This document shows positions 1 through 8,565 of a stretch of 35,597 bases of DNA, one piece after another; position 1 is the first letter of the stretch, and every line of letters starts with the position of its first letter. The translations under genes were made by a program, and so were the position numbers. This stretch comes from Candidatus Latescibacterota bacterium (GTDB taxonomy: Bacteria > Krumholzibacteriota > Krumholzibacteriia > WVZY01). Below the pieces are notes generated by a model. That model saw only the letters and a program-made list of their open reading frames with translations, was not told the DNA's origin and ran no database searches. The DNA lies in contig CP070677.1 of NCBI GenBank assembly GCA_020352495.1, forward strand, positions 2,080,313-2,115,909. Reading direction: 5' to 3'.

Positions 1-44
1 CCGGCTCCGGAGGCCGGTGCTCTATCCAACTGAGCTACGGGCGC
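1..44 (-). tRNA. tRNA-Arg (anticodon CCG), partial
   Basis: On the minus strand the sequence starts GCGCCCG, followed by the D-arm GCTCAGTTGGATAGAGC and an anticodon stem CCGGC/GCCGG around the loop CTCCGGA. The anticodon is therefore CCG, which reads the Arg codon CGG. The variable loop, T-arm and 3' end lie beyond the left edge of the window. The gene follows recN on the same strand, and its first ten bases overlap the recN stop region, so the two are probably on one transcript. Confidence 0.93.
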
Positions 45-1753
45 ACCTGACGTGTGGTTTTACTACTCTTTTTTTGCAGCATTTCGCGTGCTAGAGCAAG
101 TCTTTTTTCGCTTCCCTCCTTGCCGCCGAGCATCCTGGCGATCTCGCTCAAACGCTCATCGCCTTCGGCACCAGCGACTCTCGTAAACGTCCGCCCCTTC
201 GTCGTCGTCTTTCGAACCACAAAATGATGCTCCGCCTTGGCCGCAATCTGCGGCATATGGGTAATGCAAATGATCTGATACCGTTCACCGAGGGCGCGGA
301 GCTTTCGTGAAATCATTTCACCAAGATCCGCACCGACACCCGCATCGAGTTCATCAAACACAAGCAGGCTCCCCTCACGTCCCGAGCTTACTACTTCTTT
401 GAGCGCAAGCGCGATCCGCGATAGCTCACCACTCGAGGCAACCTCACACAAGGGCCCCTCGTTTTCCCCTGGATTGGTCTGAACATAGAACTCGACCTGG
501 TCGACCCCATACAGATGGATCCGAACTCGCTGTTTTTCGATCACTAGATCGCTCGCCGGGTCCACCTCGACCGACAAATCGGTTCTAAAACGAGCACCGG
601 GCATCATGAGTTTCTCGAGCTCACCGGTCATTCGCTTATCAAGCCTCCGTGCCGCCTCCCGTCGCTTGTCACGGAGTTCCATCGCCACTTTCCGGAGCCG
701 GTTCAATCGTTTGTTTTTCTCGCTCCGAAGCTTCGCTCGCTCTTCGTCTTCGAACTCAATCGACTCGAGCTCCGATCGCCAGCGTTCGGCCTCCTCACAG
801 AGCTCATCGATGGACATTTGGTAACGCCTCTCGAGCCCGATCAACGATGCGAGACGTTCCTGTTTTCGTTCCAACTCACCAGGCTCGAACTCAAACCCAT
901 CGAGATACGCCCGCATCTCCCCCACCGTTTCCTTGAGAGATACCTCCGCCTCCCCGAGGTTGCGTGTGAACGACTCGAACTTCGAATTCAACCCTCCCAG
1001 TCGCTCGATTCGATTACGAGCGCGCGATATCAAAGTGATCGCCGATTCCTCGTTCTCGTACACGATCTGTTCGGCCTCGGCCAACGCTTCAAAAACGTCG
1101 TTCGCGTTTTCCAACACACGGATAGACTCCTCGAGCTTGTCTTTTTCCCTCGGAACGATTTTTGCCCGCTCCAGCTCGTCGAGACGGTGTTCGATCAGCT
1201 CTTTCTTTTCCTTCAGAAGAGCGATCCGGTCGTCAAAGGCCTTCAGGCGTCCTGCGGCTTCCTGGAACGACTCCAATTCGTCGGCATAACGCCCCAGAAC
1301 CGCTTCATTCGACGCGAACTTATCCAGGTACACCACGTGGTTTTCGGAATCCTTGAGACGAAGCTGCTCGTTCTGACCGTGTGGCTCGATGAGTTGGCGC
1401 GAGATCTCCTGAAGCTGTTTCACGGTACAGGACTTTTCGCCAACGTACGCGTAGCTCCGACCGTTTTTGTGGACCTCGCGGCGGAGCCTAACCTCCCCCG
1501 AAGATGAGGCGGTCAACAAAAAGCTGTTTACAAGAGGTTGGTCGACACGAAAGACACCTTCGACAAGCGCCTTCTCTTCCCCTGCTCGAATCGACTGAGC
1601 GTTCGCCCGCTCTCCCAACAGATAGTTCACCGCGCTCAAAATGAGCGACTTCCCCGCGCCGGTCGATCCGGTCAGCACATTGAGACCATCCTCGAAGGAG
1701 AGGGTCACGTCCTCGACCACAGCCAAGTTTTGTATGCGAAGTGTCTTTAACAT
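35..1753 (-). CDS. recN: DNA repair protein RecN
   Basis: RecN is an SMC-like ATPase that acts in the cytoplasm in recombinational repair of double-strand breaks. The protein opens with LKTLRIQNLAVVEDV and carries Walker A GSTGAGKS at about residues 29-36, a long charged coiled-coil centre, the ABC signature SSGELSR near 440 and Walker B LLVFDELDAG near 465. A length of 572 residues is close to the family norm. I chose the ATG at 1753; an upstream TTG at 1792 would add 13 residues with no family resemblance. It is the last protein gene of the folD-to-recN run and lies 106 bases after nadK. Its TAG stop falls inside the first bases of the tRNA-Arg gene, so tRNA 5' processing would cut the message at its stop codon. 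Confidence 0.96.
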   Translation of the reverse strand: MLKTLRIQNLAVVEDVTLSFEDGLNVLTGSTGAGKSLILSAVNYLLGERANAQSIRAGEEKALVEGVFRVDQPLVNSFLLTASSSGEVRLRREVHKNGRSYAYVGEKSCTVKQLQEISRQLIEPHGQNEQLRLKDSENHVVYLDKFASNEAVLGRYADELESFQEAAGRLKAFDDRIALLKEKKELIEHRLDELERAKIVPREKDKLEESIRVLENANDVFEALAEAEQIVYENEESAITLISRARNRIERLGGLNSKFESFTRNLGEAEVSLKETVGEMRAYLDGFEFEPGELERKQERLASLIGLERRYQMSIDELCEEAERWRSELESIEFEDEERAKLRSEKNKRLNRLRKVAMELRDKRREAARRLDKRMTGELEKLMMPGARFRTDLSVEVDPASDLVIEKQRVRIHLYGVDQVEFYVQTNPGENEGPLCEVASSGELSRIALALKEVVSSGREGSLLVFDELDAGVGADLGEMISRKLRALGERYQIICITHMPQIAAKAEHHFVVRKTTTKGRTFTRVAGAEGDERLSEIARMLGGKEGSEKRLALAREMLQKKSSKTTRQVRP

Positions 1754-1859
1754 GGAGACCAAGAAATGTCCTGTCAGCCCGGCCCAACACAACCTCTTAC
1801 CGAACCTTCACAACGGACTCCCACTCCCGGAGAGGGGCCCAAATTACCTTTCACGGAAA

Positions 1860-2702
1860 CTAGAGCTTCTCACGAAGAAGATTGAAGAAATCGTAACCCT
1901 CGGGAACAAGCAGCTTTGTAACCTTGTCACTCTTCGCAACAACGATGTGCTGCCCCTCTTGCATGTAACTCCCCTCCTGCCCGTCGATCGTCACAGTGAT
2001 TTTTGACCGGGCCCCACTCACGTAGATCTCGAGCTGCTCGGTCGAGTCGAGAACGATCGGGCGAACGCTCATCGTGTGCGGGCATAGCGGTGTGACAAGG
2101 ATCGCTTCCATTGTAGGGGCCATCAACGGCCCGCCGGCGGAGAGCGAATACGCCGTTGACCCCGTGGGGGTCGAAACAATCACTCCGTCCGCCCTGTATT
2201 CCCTCAAGAATGTGTGATCCACAGCGGTCCGAATCGTGACCATCCGCGAAAAGCCGGCCCCGTGCACCACAACGTCGTTTAGCGCGGAGAAGCTCTCTAC
2301 TGTTTTGTCTTTCTTCTTGAGCGTCGCCAGGATTCGCATCCGTTTCTGTATGCTGAAGCGGCCGGTCTTTATTCGTTGGATCGTGTCCCGTCCCATGGTC
2401 TCGGTGAGAAACCCCAGCCTTCCCACCTTGAGACCGAGAATCGGAATCTCAAAGTCGGCAAACTGTCTCGCCACGTGCAAGATCGTCCCGTCACCACCCA
2501 ACGAGACGATCGCGTCACAGTCTCTCGAAATACCAATACTGAACCCGTCGATCGATTCGAGGTAGGGCTGCATCCGTGGTTCGACAAAAACCTCGAATCC
2601 CTCTTTCACGAGATCCGAGACAAAATCGCGGAGGACGGGACGCACTTCGTCCTTCTTGAGATTCGCAACAACAGCGATTCGTTGGAAGTTGGATTGTGTC
2701 AT
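1860..2702 (-). CDS. nadK: NAD kinase
   Basis: NadK phosphorylates NAD to NADP using ATP or polyphosphate in the cytoplasm. The 280-residue protein shows the family hallmarks: GGDGT at residues 69-73 (catalytic Asp and phosphate-binding loop), NDVVVHG at 142-148, and the glycine-rich TPTGSTAYSLSAGGP block at 178-192. The length is typical. It starts at ATG 2702, 21 bases after the dxs stop, with only a weak ribosome site, so translation may be coupled to dxs. The order ispA, dxs, nadK, recN resembles clusters in many bacteria where isoprenoid genes sit beside nadK and recN. Confidence 0.97.
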   Translation of the reverse strand: MTQSNFQRIAVVANLKKDEVRPVLRDFVSDLVKEGFEVFVEPRMQPYLESIDGFSIGISRDCDAIVSLGGDGTILHVARQFADFEIPILGLKVGRLGFLTETMGRDTIQRIKTGRFSIQKRMRILATLKKKDKTVESFSALNDVVVHGAGFSRMVTIRTAVDHTFLREYRADGVIVSTPTGSTAYSLSAGGPLMAPTMEAILVTPLCPHTMSVRPIVLDSTEQLEIYVSGARSKITVTIDGQEGSYMQEGQHIVVAKSDKVTKLLVPEGYDFFNLLREKL

Positions 2703-2723
2703 CCGACTCGTCGCGTGATGAGA

Positions 2724-4670
2724 TCAAGCAGAGCCGCCCGCCACCGACTTCAGGAAGCGTCGCCTCGCCGACACGATCTCGATCACGGTCTGGGCGATGT
2801 TTTCCGGTGTCAGACCGATATCGGCGAGAAGGTCCGCCTGCGGCGCGTGCTCCATATATCGATCGGGAATACCAAGCGTCTTGATCCGCCTCGTCTCGAA
2901 TCCCTTGTCCACGAGATACTCGAGCACGGCGGAGCCAAATCCACCCGCACGAGCGTTCTCCTCCACCGTCACAACGATCGGCTCCGTGGCCAGCAGTTCA
3001 TCCAGCAGCTCCTTATCGAGCGGTTTGGCAAACCTCGCGTTGACGACAGTCGGATGGATCTTGTTCTCTTCGAGGAGCGCCGCCGCCGCGATCGACGGAT
3101 GTACGCAGCTACCATAGGCAAGGATCACGACTTTCTTGCCTTCCTGGATGACCTCCGATTTCCCGATCGGGAGTGTTACGAGATCTTTGTCCATGGCCAC
3201 ACCGACACCTCGTCCCCTGGGGATACGAAGCGCGATTGGCCCCCCGTCGTATTCGATCATAGTCCTGATCATATGCTGGAGTTCGTTTTCGTCTTTTGGG
3301 GCCATCACAACAAAGTTCGGAATCATTCTCAAGTACCCCACGTCAAAGACGCCGTGATGAGTGGGGCCATCGTCGCCGACGAGCCCTGCGCGGTCCATCA
3401 CGAATCTCACCGGGAGATTTTGGAGCCCGATATCGTGGATCACCTGGTCGAACGCGCGCTGGAGAAACGTCGAGTAGATCGCCGCCACCGGGATGATCCC
3501 TTGCGTTGCGAGCCCGCCGGCAAAAGTCACCGCATGTTGTTCGGCAATGCCGACATCAAAAAAACGCCCCGGGAATTCGTCCCTAAATGCGTTTAGACCG
3601 GTTCCGTCCGGCATTGCGGCCGTGATCCCGACCACCTTCTCGTTTTCCCGGGCAATTCTATTGAGCGTCTTGCTAAACACGCTGGTATACGACGGTGGGC
3701 CGTTCTTCTTCTTTTCCCGGTCACCGGGTACCTTGTCAAAGCTACTCACCCCGTGACACCGGGTCGAATCCTTACCCGCGTGCGCGAATCCTTTTCCCTT
3801 TTCCGTAATGACGTGGAGGAGTATTGGCCCTCTCAGCTTTTTAAGATCCCGAAACGTCTTGATGAGAAATTCGATGTTGTGCCCGTCAACCGGGCCAAAG
3901 TACCGAAAGCCAAGCTCTTCGAAAAGCATCCCCGGGACGATGAGCGTTTTGATACTCTCCTTGATCTTGTGAGCGAGTTTCCGGGTCTTTCCCCCGACCT
4001 TTGGGATGAGTCCGAGAAGCTCCCACACGTCGGCTTCGAGACGGTTGTAGATCTTCCCCGATGTGACTGCGGTGAGATACTGGGAGAGAGCGCCCACGTT
4101 TCGCGCAATCGACATCTTATTATCGTTCAATACCACGATCAGATCGGTTTTGAGGATCCCCGCATTATTGATCGCTTCGAAAGCCATACCGCCCGTAAGC
4201 GCGCCATCCCCTACGACGGCGACGACCTCATGATCTTCGCCGGCCATGTCGCGCGCCACCGCCATACCCAAAGCCGCGCTGATGCTCGTGCTCGCATGCC
4301 CGACGCCAAACGTGTCATAGGGACTCTCAGAACGGCTCGGAAAACCACTGAGCCCGCCTTTTAGACGGATCGTGTCGAACCGGTCGCGCCGGCCGGTGAG
4401 GATCTTGTGACCGTGGGCCTGATGTCCAACGTCCCAAACGATACGATCCTTGGGCGCTTCAAACACATAGTGCAACGCGATAGTGAGCTCCACCGTACCG
4501 AGACTCGCGCCCAGATGACCACCGTTCGTCGCGATGACCCGGATGATCTCTTGGCGGATTTCTTCCGCGAGCCCCGGGAGTTTGGCCGTAGGGACCTTTT
4601 TCAAATCCGCCGGTGAGTCGATTTTTTCGAGAATCTTTGACATGTGACTTCGCCCGTTATGTGAACCCAT
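2724..4670 (-). CDS. dxs: 1-deoxy-D-xylulose-5-phosphate synthase
   Basis: DXS condenses pyruvate with glyceraldehyde 3-phosphate, using thiamine diphosphate, to make DXP, the first step of the MEP isoprenoid pathway. The thiamine/Mg motif GDGALTGGMAFEA lies at 154-166 with LNDNKMSI after it. Substrate-site histidines are seen in GGHLGAS (50-56) and VGHQAHGHK (81-89), and the catalytic Glu is in GIAEQHAVTF. The 648-residue length is slightly above the usual 620-640. ATG 4670 has a good AGGA site five bases upstream. A second ATG at 4643 would remove nine residues and is possible, but its ribosome site is weaker. It works with ispA two genes upstream. Confidence 0.97.
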   Translation of the reverse strand: MGSHNGRSHMSKILEKIDSPADLKKVPTAKLPGLAEEIRQEIIRVIATNGGHLGASLGTVELTIALHYVFEAPKDRIVWDVGHQAHGHKILTGRRDRFDTIRLKGGLSGFPSRSESPYDTFGVGHASTSISAALGMAVARDMAGEDHEVVAVVGDGALTGGMAFEAINNAGILKTDLIVVLNDNKMSIARNVGALSQYLTAVTSGKIYNRLEADVWELLGLIPKVGGKTRKLAHKIKESIKTLIVPGMLFEELGFRYFGPVDGHNIEFLIKTFRDLKKLRGPILLHVITEKGKGFAHAGKDSTRCHGVSSFDKVPGDREKKKNGPPSYTSVFSKTLNRIARENEKVVGITAAMPDGTGLNAFRDEFPGRFFDVGIAEQHAVTFAGGLATQGIIPVAAIYSTFLQRAFDQVIHDIGLQNLPVRFVMDRAGLVGDDGPTHHGVFDVGYLRMIPNFVVMAPKDENELQHMIRTMIEYDGGPIALRIPRGRGVGVAMDKDLVTLPIGKSEVIQEGKKVVILAYGSCVHPSIAAAALLEENKIHPTVVNARFAKPLDKELLDELLATEPIVVTVEENARAGGFGSAVLEYLVDKGFETRRIKTLGIPDRYMEHAPQADLLADIGLTPENIAQTVIEIVSARRRFLKSVAGGSA

Positions 4671-4759
4671 AATTCCTGCCGGTTCCTCTCCTCACTCAAC
4701 GTGTACCCTCTGCCGGCCCCCGTGTTCCGCTCCCAAACCGTACACGGCTCCGTCCACGG

Positions 4760-5191
4760 CTAATAGATCAAGAATGCAAACACGACACCCAATATCACAC
4801 CGGTAAACACATCGAGCGGTGTGTACGAGAGCCCCGTGTTGGCCGCCGTTGTGGTCGGTTTGTCTTTTCTCAGTCGTTCCATCAAGAGCCAGATCGCTTC
4901 GGCCTGTCTCGAGGTGGCGTTCTTGACGTTCATCGTATCCACCAGGATGATCGCCGCCAGACACACGGCAAAGGCAAACGTCAGCGAGCCAAATCCGGCC
5001 TTGATCCCCACGGCAATCGCCAATGCCGAAAAGGTGGTGCTGTGCATATTTGGCGTGCCGTCGGTCTGTACAAGCCGCTTATAGTTTACTCTTTTTTCCG
5101 CTATTAGAAAAGAGATGACTTTGACAAACTGCGCAAACCCACCCGCCAAAATAGCCACGAGAAATGGTTTGTCCCTGATGATGTCCAACAT
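4760..5191 (-). CDS. DUF212 / divergent PAP2-family membrane protein
   Basis: This small integral membrane protein of 143 residues resembles the DUF212 (divergent PAP2, YuiD-like) family. It has about four hydrophobic segments: near residues 8-30, 52-68, 70-88 and 122-142. The family's GGMPSSH loop appears here as DGTPNMHST, and the downstream D-x-x-GVRR-x-AG-x-QA motif as DTMNVKNATSRQAE. The position and hydrophobic frame are conserved, but several presumed active-site residues differ. Family function is not settled; lipid or prenyl phosphatase activity has been suggested by analogy with PAP2. It lies 21 bases after ispA and 89 bases before dxs, which fits a role in prenyl-phosphate metabolism by context only. 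Confidence 0.85.
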   Translation of the reverse strand: MLDIIRDKPFLVAILAGGFAQFVKVISFLIAEKRVNYKRLVQTDGTPNMHSTTFSALAIAVGIKAGFGSLTFAFAVCLAAIILVDTMNVKNATSRQAEAIWLLMERLRKDKPTTTAANTGLSYTPLDVFTGVILGVVFAFLIY

Positions 5192-5212
5192 GGTTTGACC
5201 TGACTCGGACTC

Positions 5213-6124
5213 CTAGGATGACCTGGCCACGACAAAATCCAAAAGCGCCACGAGTGGCCCCAAATCCCCCCACGCTCCAAGCTCCCACTTCGCTTTCTCG
5301 ATCAGCTCGAACGCCTCCTTCTTCGAGGCATCCACACCCACGATGGAAGGAAAGGTGAGCTTGCCGTCCCTCACATCCTTCCCTGGTGTCTTGCCCAGCG
5401 TCTTCTCATCGCTTTGAACATCGAGCACGTCGTCGATGATCTGAAACGCACGGCCCGCCAGCACACCGGCTCGGTGGATCGTTTCTCGATCCTTATTCGA
5501 TATCCCCGCGACGATGGCCCCGACCTCCATGGACGCCGCAATGAGCGCTGCCGTCTTTTGCCGGTGGATCGTTTCGACCATCTCTTTTGTGTGTTCGATA
5601 TCCTCTTCCATGATATCGAGCACCTGACCACCAATGAGCCCCGAGGTTCCAGCGGCTTTCGCTATCGCCCTGGTCGTCTCGATGATCACGCTCTCCCGAA
5701 CCACCCACCGTTCGCGGATGGAGGCGAGGATATCAAAGCAAAACGTCAAAAGCGCATCACCGGTCAAAACGGCGATCGCCTCCCCGTATTTTTTGTGACA
5801 GCTCGGCTTTCCCCGTCGCAGGTCGTCGTCATCCATGCAAGGCAGATCATCGTGAACGAGCGAGTATGTGTGGAGACTCTCGAGCGCACAGGCAACGTCC
5901 AGACACGCATCGCGGTTCGAGCCTCCCAACGCATCATGCGTCCACAAACACAAGATGGGACGAAGACGTTTGCCGCTGTCAAGCAGCATGTACCGAACCG
6001 CTTCCTGAATGACCGGTGGGCCGCCCACCAGAGCGTCAAGAAGCGTCCGGCATCTCGTTTCGAGATGTTCACGTTCGTCTTCGAGTGCCTTGGCAAAGCT
6101 TCGATCATTGAGTCTCGAGGTCAT
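5213..6124 (-). CDS. ispA: (2E,6E)-farnesyl diphosphate synthase (polyprenyl synthetase)
   Basis: This all-alpha prenyltransferase adds isopentenyl diphosphate to allylic diphosphates. The first Asp-rich motif is in HDDLPCMDDDDLRRG, followed by KPSCHKKYGEA. The second is in FQIIDDVLDVQSDEKTLGK, with a GKDVRDGK motif after it. The residues before the first motif (LHTYSLVHDDLP) are those of short-chain IspA-type FPP synthases; GGPP synthase remains possible because chain length cannot be read with certainty. I chose ATG 6124 (303 residues) because GAAGAGG lies nine bases upstream; ATG 6133 would abut the ribosome site. It overlaps the end of xseB by 20 bases, as in many xseA-xseB-ispA-dxs operons. 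Confidence 0.95.
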   Translation of the reverse strand: MTSRLNDRSFAKALEDEREHLETRCRTLLDALVGGPPVIQEAVRYMLLDSGKRLRPILCLWTHDALGGSNRDACLDVACALESLHTYSLVHDDLPCMDDDDLRRGKPSCHKKYGEAIAVLTGDALLTFCFDILASIRERWVVRESVIIETTRAIAKAAGTSGLIGGQVLDIMEEDIEHTKEMVETIHRQKTAALIAASMEVGAIVAGISNKDRETIHRAGVLAGRAFQIIDDVLDVQSDEKTLGKTPGKDVRDGKLTFPSIVGVDASKKEAFELIEKAKWELGAWGDLGPLVALLDFVVARSS

Positions 6125-6347
6125 CGGGTGCATCCTCTTCTTTAACCGTGTTCCCTTCCTCTTCGGAGAGCAATTTGATACGCTTTTCGGCCTTTTCGAG
6201 AAGCTCCCTGCAAAGCTTCCCCAATTTGAGCCCCTCTTCGAACTTGCCTATTGATTCTTCGAGCGAAAAATCGCCTTTCTCGAGCTCGTCGACGATCGCC
6301 TCGAGCTTTTTCATCGAGTCCTCGAAACGCTCCTTTTTCTTAGTCAT
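6105..6347 (-). CDS. xseB: Exodeoxyribonuclease VII small subunit
   Basis: XseB is the small subunit that coats the XseA coiled coil in exonuclease VII, a single-strand DNA exonuclease. The 80-residue protein carries the family core FEDSMKKLEAIVDELEKGD followed by LEESIGKFEEGLKL and an acidic tail. It is helical throughout, with no enzyme motif, as expected. ATG 6347 has an AAGGAG site seven bases upstream. It overlaps the 3' end of xseA by eight bases and the start of ispA by about 20, so the three are translationally coupled. Confidence 0.95.
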   Translation of the reverse strand: MTKKKERFEDSMKKLEAIVDELEKGDFSLEESIGKFEEGLKLGKLCRELLEKAEKRIKLLSEEEGNTVKEEDAPDDLETQ

Positions 6348-7551
6348 CGACCAACTCCTTCACATCGGCATAGACCTTTCCATCACCAAACGTCACATGA
6401 ACATCGCCCGCCTCGAGCGCCGCCTTGCACGACCGTATGACACTCCCCGTATCCACCTCGGTACAGATCGTGTACCCCCGTGAGAGAATCCTCTTGGCGT
6501 CCAGTCCCTCGAGTCGCGTCAGGGTTTCGTTCAACCGATTTCCCCGCTCGCGCACCGTCTCGACGATGCGATGGATGAGCTTTTCCGTGGCAAAATCGAG
6601 AGCCTGCATGGCTCGCTCGACACGCCCCCTCACCTGCCCCAGCGCGTAGCTCCTGAGCAGCTCTTCGAGGCGTCGCCTCCTGAGCTCGACCGTGACGTCG
6701 GCGTATTTTAGCAACCGGTTCTCTCTTTCGTCCAGTCTGGCCAAAATCTCGTCCAATTGCGGGACGGCGATTTCCGCCGCCATCGTCGGTGTAGCTGCTC
6801 GCACATCCGCAACAAAGTCCGAGATCGTGAAATCCGTTTCGTGACCCACGGCGCTCACAACGGGAATCGGACAGTCAAAAATAGCGCGGGCCACGACTTC
6901 CTCGTTAAACGCCCAAAGATCCTCAAGACTTCCCCCACCACGTCCCGTTATGACGAGATCCAAGTCCTCCACACCACCAAGGAGCCCCAATGCGCGTGAG
7001 ATCTCGGGTGCGGCGTTCTCACCCTGGACGGCCACGGGAAAAAGGAGAATCTCAGCCGGGGGCCACCTTCTTCGAAGCGTCGAAATGATGTCCCTGACCG
7101 CCGCCCCCGTTGGTGATGTCACGACGGCGATTCGAAACGGATAAACGGGGAGGGGCTTTTTGTGTTCCGGATCAAAAAGACCCTCTTTTTCGAGCTTCTC
7201 ACACAGCTCTCGAAACGCGCGTTCCAGCTCACCGGCACCGGCCTCCTCGAGCGAATAGGCAACGAGCTGGTACTGCCCGTATGGCTCGTAGAGTGTGAGC
7301 CGCCCCGAGGCAAGCACACGCATCCCGTCCTCCGGCTCAAACGTCACCCGTCCCGCGTCCGAACGAAAGCACACGGTCCGCAGCTGGGAGTCCGCGTCCT
7401 TGAGAGTGAAATACAGATGGCCCGAGGTGTGCCGTTTGAAATTGGAGATCTCACCCAGAACGGTCACATCGGGGTAGTTTTCCTCGATGATCGTTCGTAT
7501 CTGCGCGTTGATCTCGGAGACGGTAAAGTAGCTTTTCTCATCGAGCGGCAT
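6340..7551 (-). CDS. xseA: Exodeoxyribonuclease VII large subunit
   Basis: XseA is the catalytic subunit of exonuclease VII, acting on single-stranded DNA in repair. The N-terminal OB-fold (YFTVSEINAQIRTIIEENYP, then LGEISNFKRHTSGHLYFTLKD) is clear. The catalytic-domain blocks follow: VVTSPTGAAVRDIISTLRRRWP, TGRGGGSLEDLWAFNEE and VVSAVGHETDFTISDFVAD. A helical arm for XseB binding and the C-terminal RGYTI motif complete it. ATG 7551 gives about 403 residues; an upstream TTG at 7563 is also in frame, and the start is uncertain because a GCAGG site sits 12 bases from the ATG. The start overlaps the 3' end of folD. Confidence 0.95.
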   Translation of the reverse strand: MPLDEKSYFTVSEINAQIRTIIEENYPDVTVLGEISNFKRHTSGHLYFTLKDADSQLRTVCFRSDAGRVTFEPEDGMRVLASGRLTLYEPYGQYQLVAYSLEEAGAGELERAFRELCEKLEKEGLFDPEHKKPLPVYPFRIAVVTSPTGAAVRDIISTLRRRWPPAEILLFPVAVQGENAAPEISRALGLLGGVEDLDLVITGRGGGSLEDLWAFNEEVVARAIFDCPIPVVSAVGHETDFTISDFVADVRAATPTMAAEIAVPQLDEILARLDERENRLLKYADVTVELRRRRLEELLRSYALGQVRGRVERAMQALDFATEKLIHRIVETVRERGNRLNETLTRLEGLDAKRILSRGYTICTEVDTGSVIRSCKAALEAGDVHVTFGDGKVYADVKELVDD

Positions 7552-8446
7552 TCGAAGCGACAACCTGCAATGAGTACGCCTTGAGTGTGTTCGCCATCAG
7601 CATCGCCACCGTCATTGGGCCGACCCCACCGGGGACCGGCGTGATGAAGGCGGCTTTCTCCGCGACGGCGTCAAAATCCACGTCGCCGACAAGTCGGTAT
7701 CCCTTTTTTGCAGTCTTGTCTTCGACGCGGTTAATCCCGACATCGACGATGACCGAGCCTTCGCTGACCATATCCGCGGTGAGAAACTTGGGTCGCCCCA
7801 TCGCGGTCACCACGATGTCCGCGCTCCGCGTGAGCGCCGGGATGTCCGGTGTCCGGCTGTGACAAACGGTGACGGTCGCGTTTGCGCCCTCCCCCTTCAA
7901 CATCATGAGAAGGGCAAGCGGCTTGCCCACGACGATGCTTCGACCGACCACGACCACGTGTTTGCCCGAGATCTCTACGTCGTGGCGGAGCAAAAGCTCG
8001 CGAATTCCCAGTGGTGTGCACGGCACGAACCGTGGCTTCCCGGCGGCAAGGAGTCCCATACTCACCGGATGAAAACCGTCGACGTCCTTCTCGGGGTTGA
8101 TTGTGAGAAGCGCCCGGTCCTGGTCGATGTGTGCGGGCACCGGGAGCTGGAGCAGTATCCCATGGACACCGGGATCCTCTCCCAATTCCCGTAGTGTACC
8201 GAGAAGCTTCTCCTCCGCTATGTTCTCGGGCAAATGCAGATGCCGGGACTCGATCCCGCAATAATCGGACATCTTGACTTTTGATCGGACATAGACGGTC
8301 GAGGCGGGATCATCACCCACCTGAACCAGCGTCAAACACGGCCGTGCTCCCTCGCCAAGCCGTTCGACCTCGCGTTTTACCTCTTCTTTTACTTCACTGG
8401 CGATCTTTTTTCCGTCGAGAATCTGCACTTGCTTACCCACCTTCAT
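7538..8446 (-). CDS. folD: Bifunctional methylenetetrahydrofolate dehydrogenase/cyclohydrolase FolD
   Basis: FolD interconverts 5,10-methylene-THF, methenyl-THF and 10-formyl-THF in the cytoplasm, supplying one-carbon units and NADPH. Signature blocks are LVQVGDDPASTVYVRSK (with the catalytic Tyr and Lys), GILLQLPVP, EKDVDGFHP, the NADP-binding VVGRSIVVGKP and PGGVGPMT near the C-terminus. Length is about 302 residues. The start is debatable: ATG 8446 lacks a good ribosome site, while GTG 8428 (beginning VQILDGKKIA, as the family does) has AAGGTGGG eight bases upstream. It heads the tightly packed folD-xseA-xseB-ispA group; the 113 bases before it, back to ymdB, hold no promoter I can defend. 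Confidence 0.96.
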   Translation of the reverse strand: MKVGKQVQILDGKKIASEVKEEVKREVERLGEGARPCLTLVQVGDDPASTVYVRSKVKMSDYCGIESRHLHLPENIAEEKLLGTLRELGEDPGVHGILLQLPVPAHIDQDRALLTINPEKDVDGFHPVSMGLLAAGKPRFVPCTPLGIRELLLRHDVEISGKHVVVVGRSIVVGKPLALLMMLKGEGANATVTVCHSRTPDIPALTRSADIVVTAMGRPKFLTADMVSEGSVIVDVGINRVEDKTAKKGYRLVGDVDFDAVAEKAAFITPVPGGVGPMTVAMLMANTLKAYSLQVVASNAAR

Positions 8447-8565
8447 TCGCAATTGGCACCGTGGCTAGCCTCTCACCTTGTTTCGTAATTGCCTCCTCCC
8501 AACCCATCCATTCCCGGTCCAAGACGAACTGTCACCTCTTTACCCATCGTCGTCCACAAATGACG

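Noticed and set aside
2376..3596. 406-codon plus-strand open frame opposite dxs and nadK
   Set aside because: It is a charged, low-information translation antisense to two certain genes.
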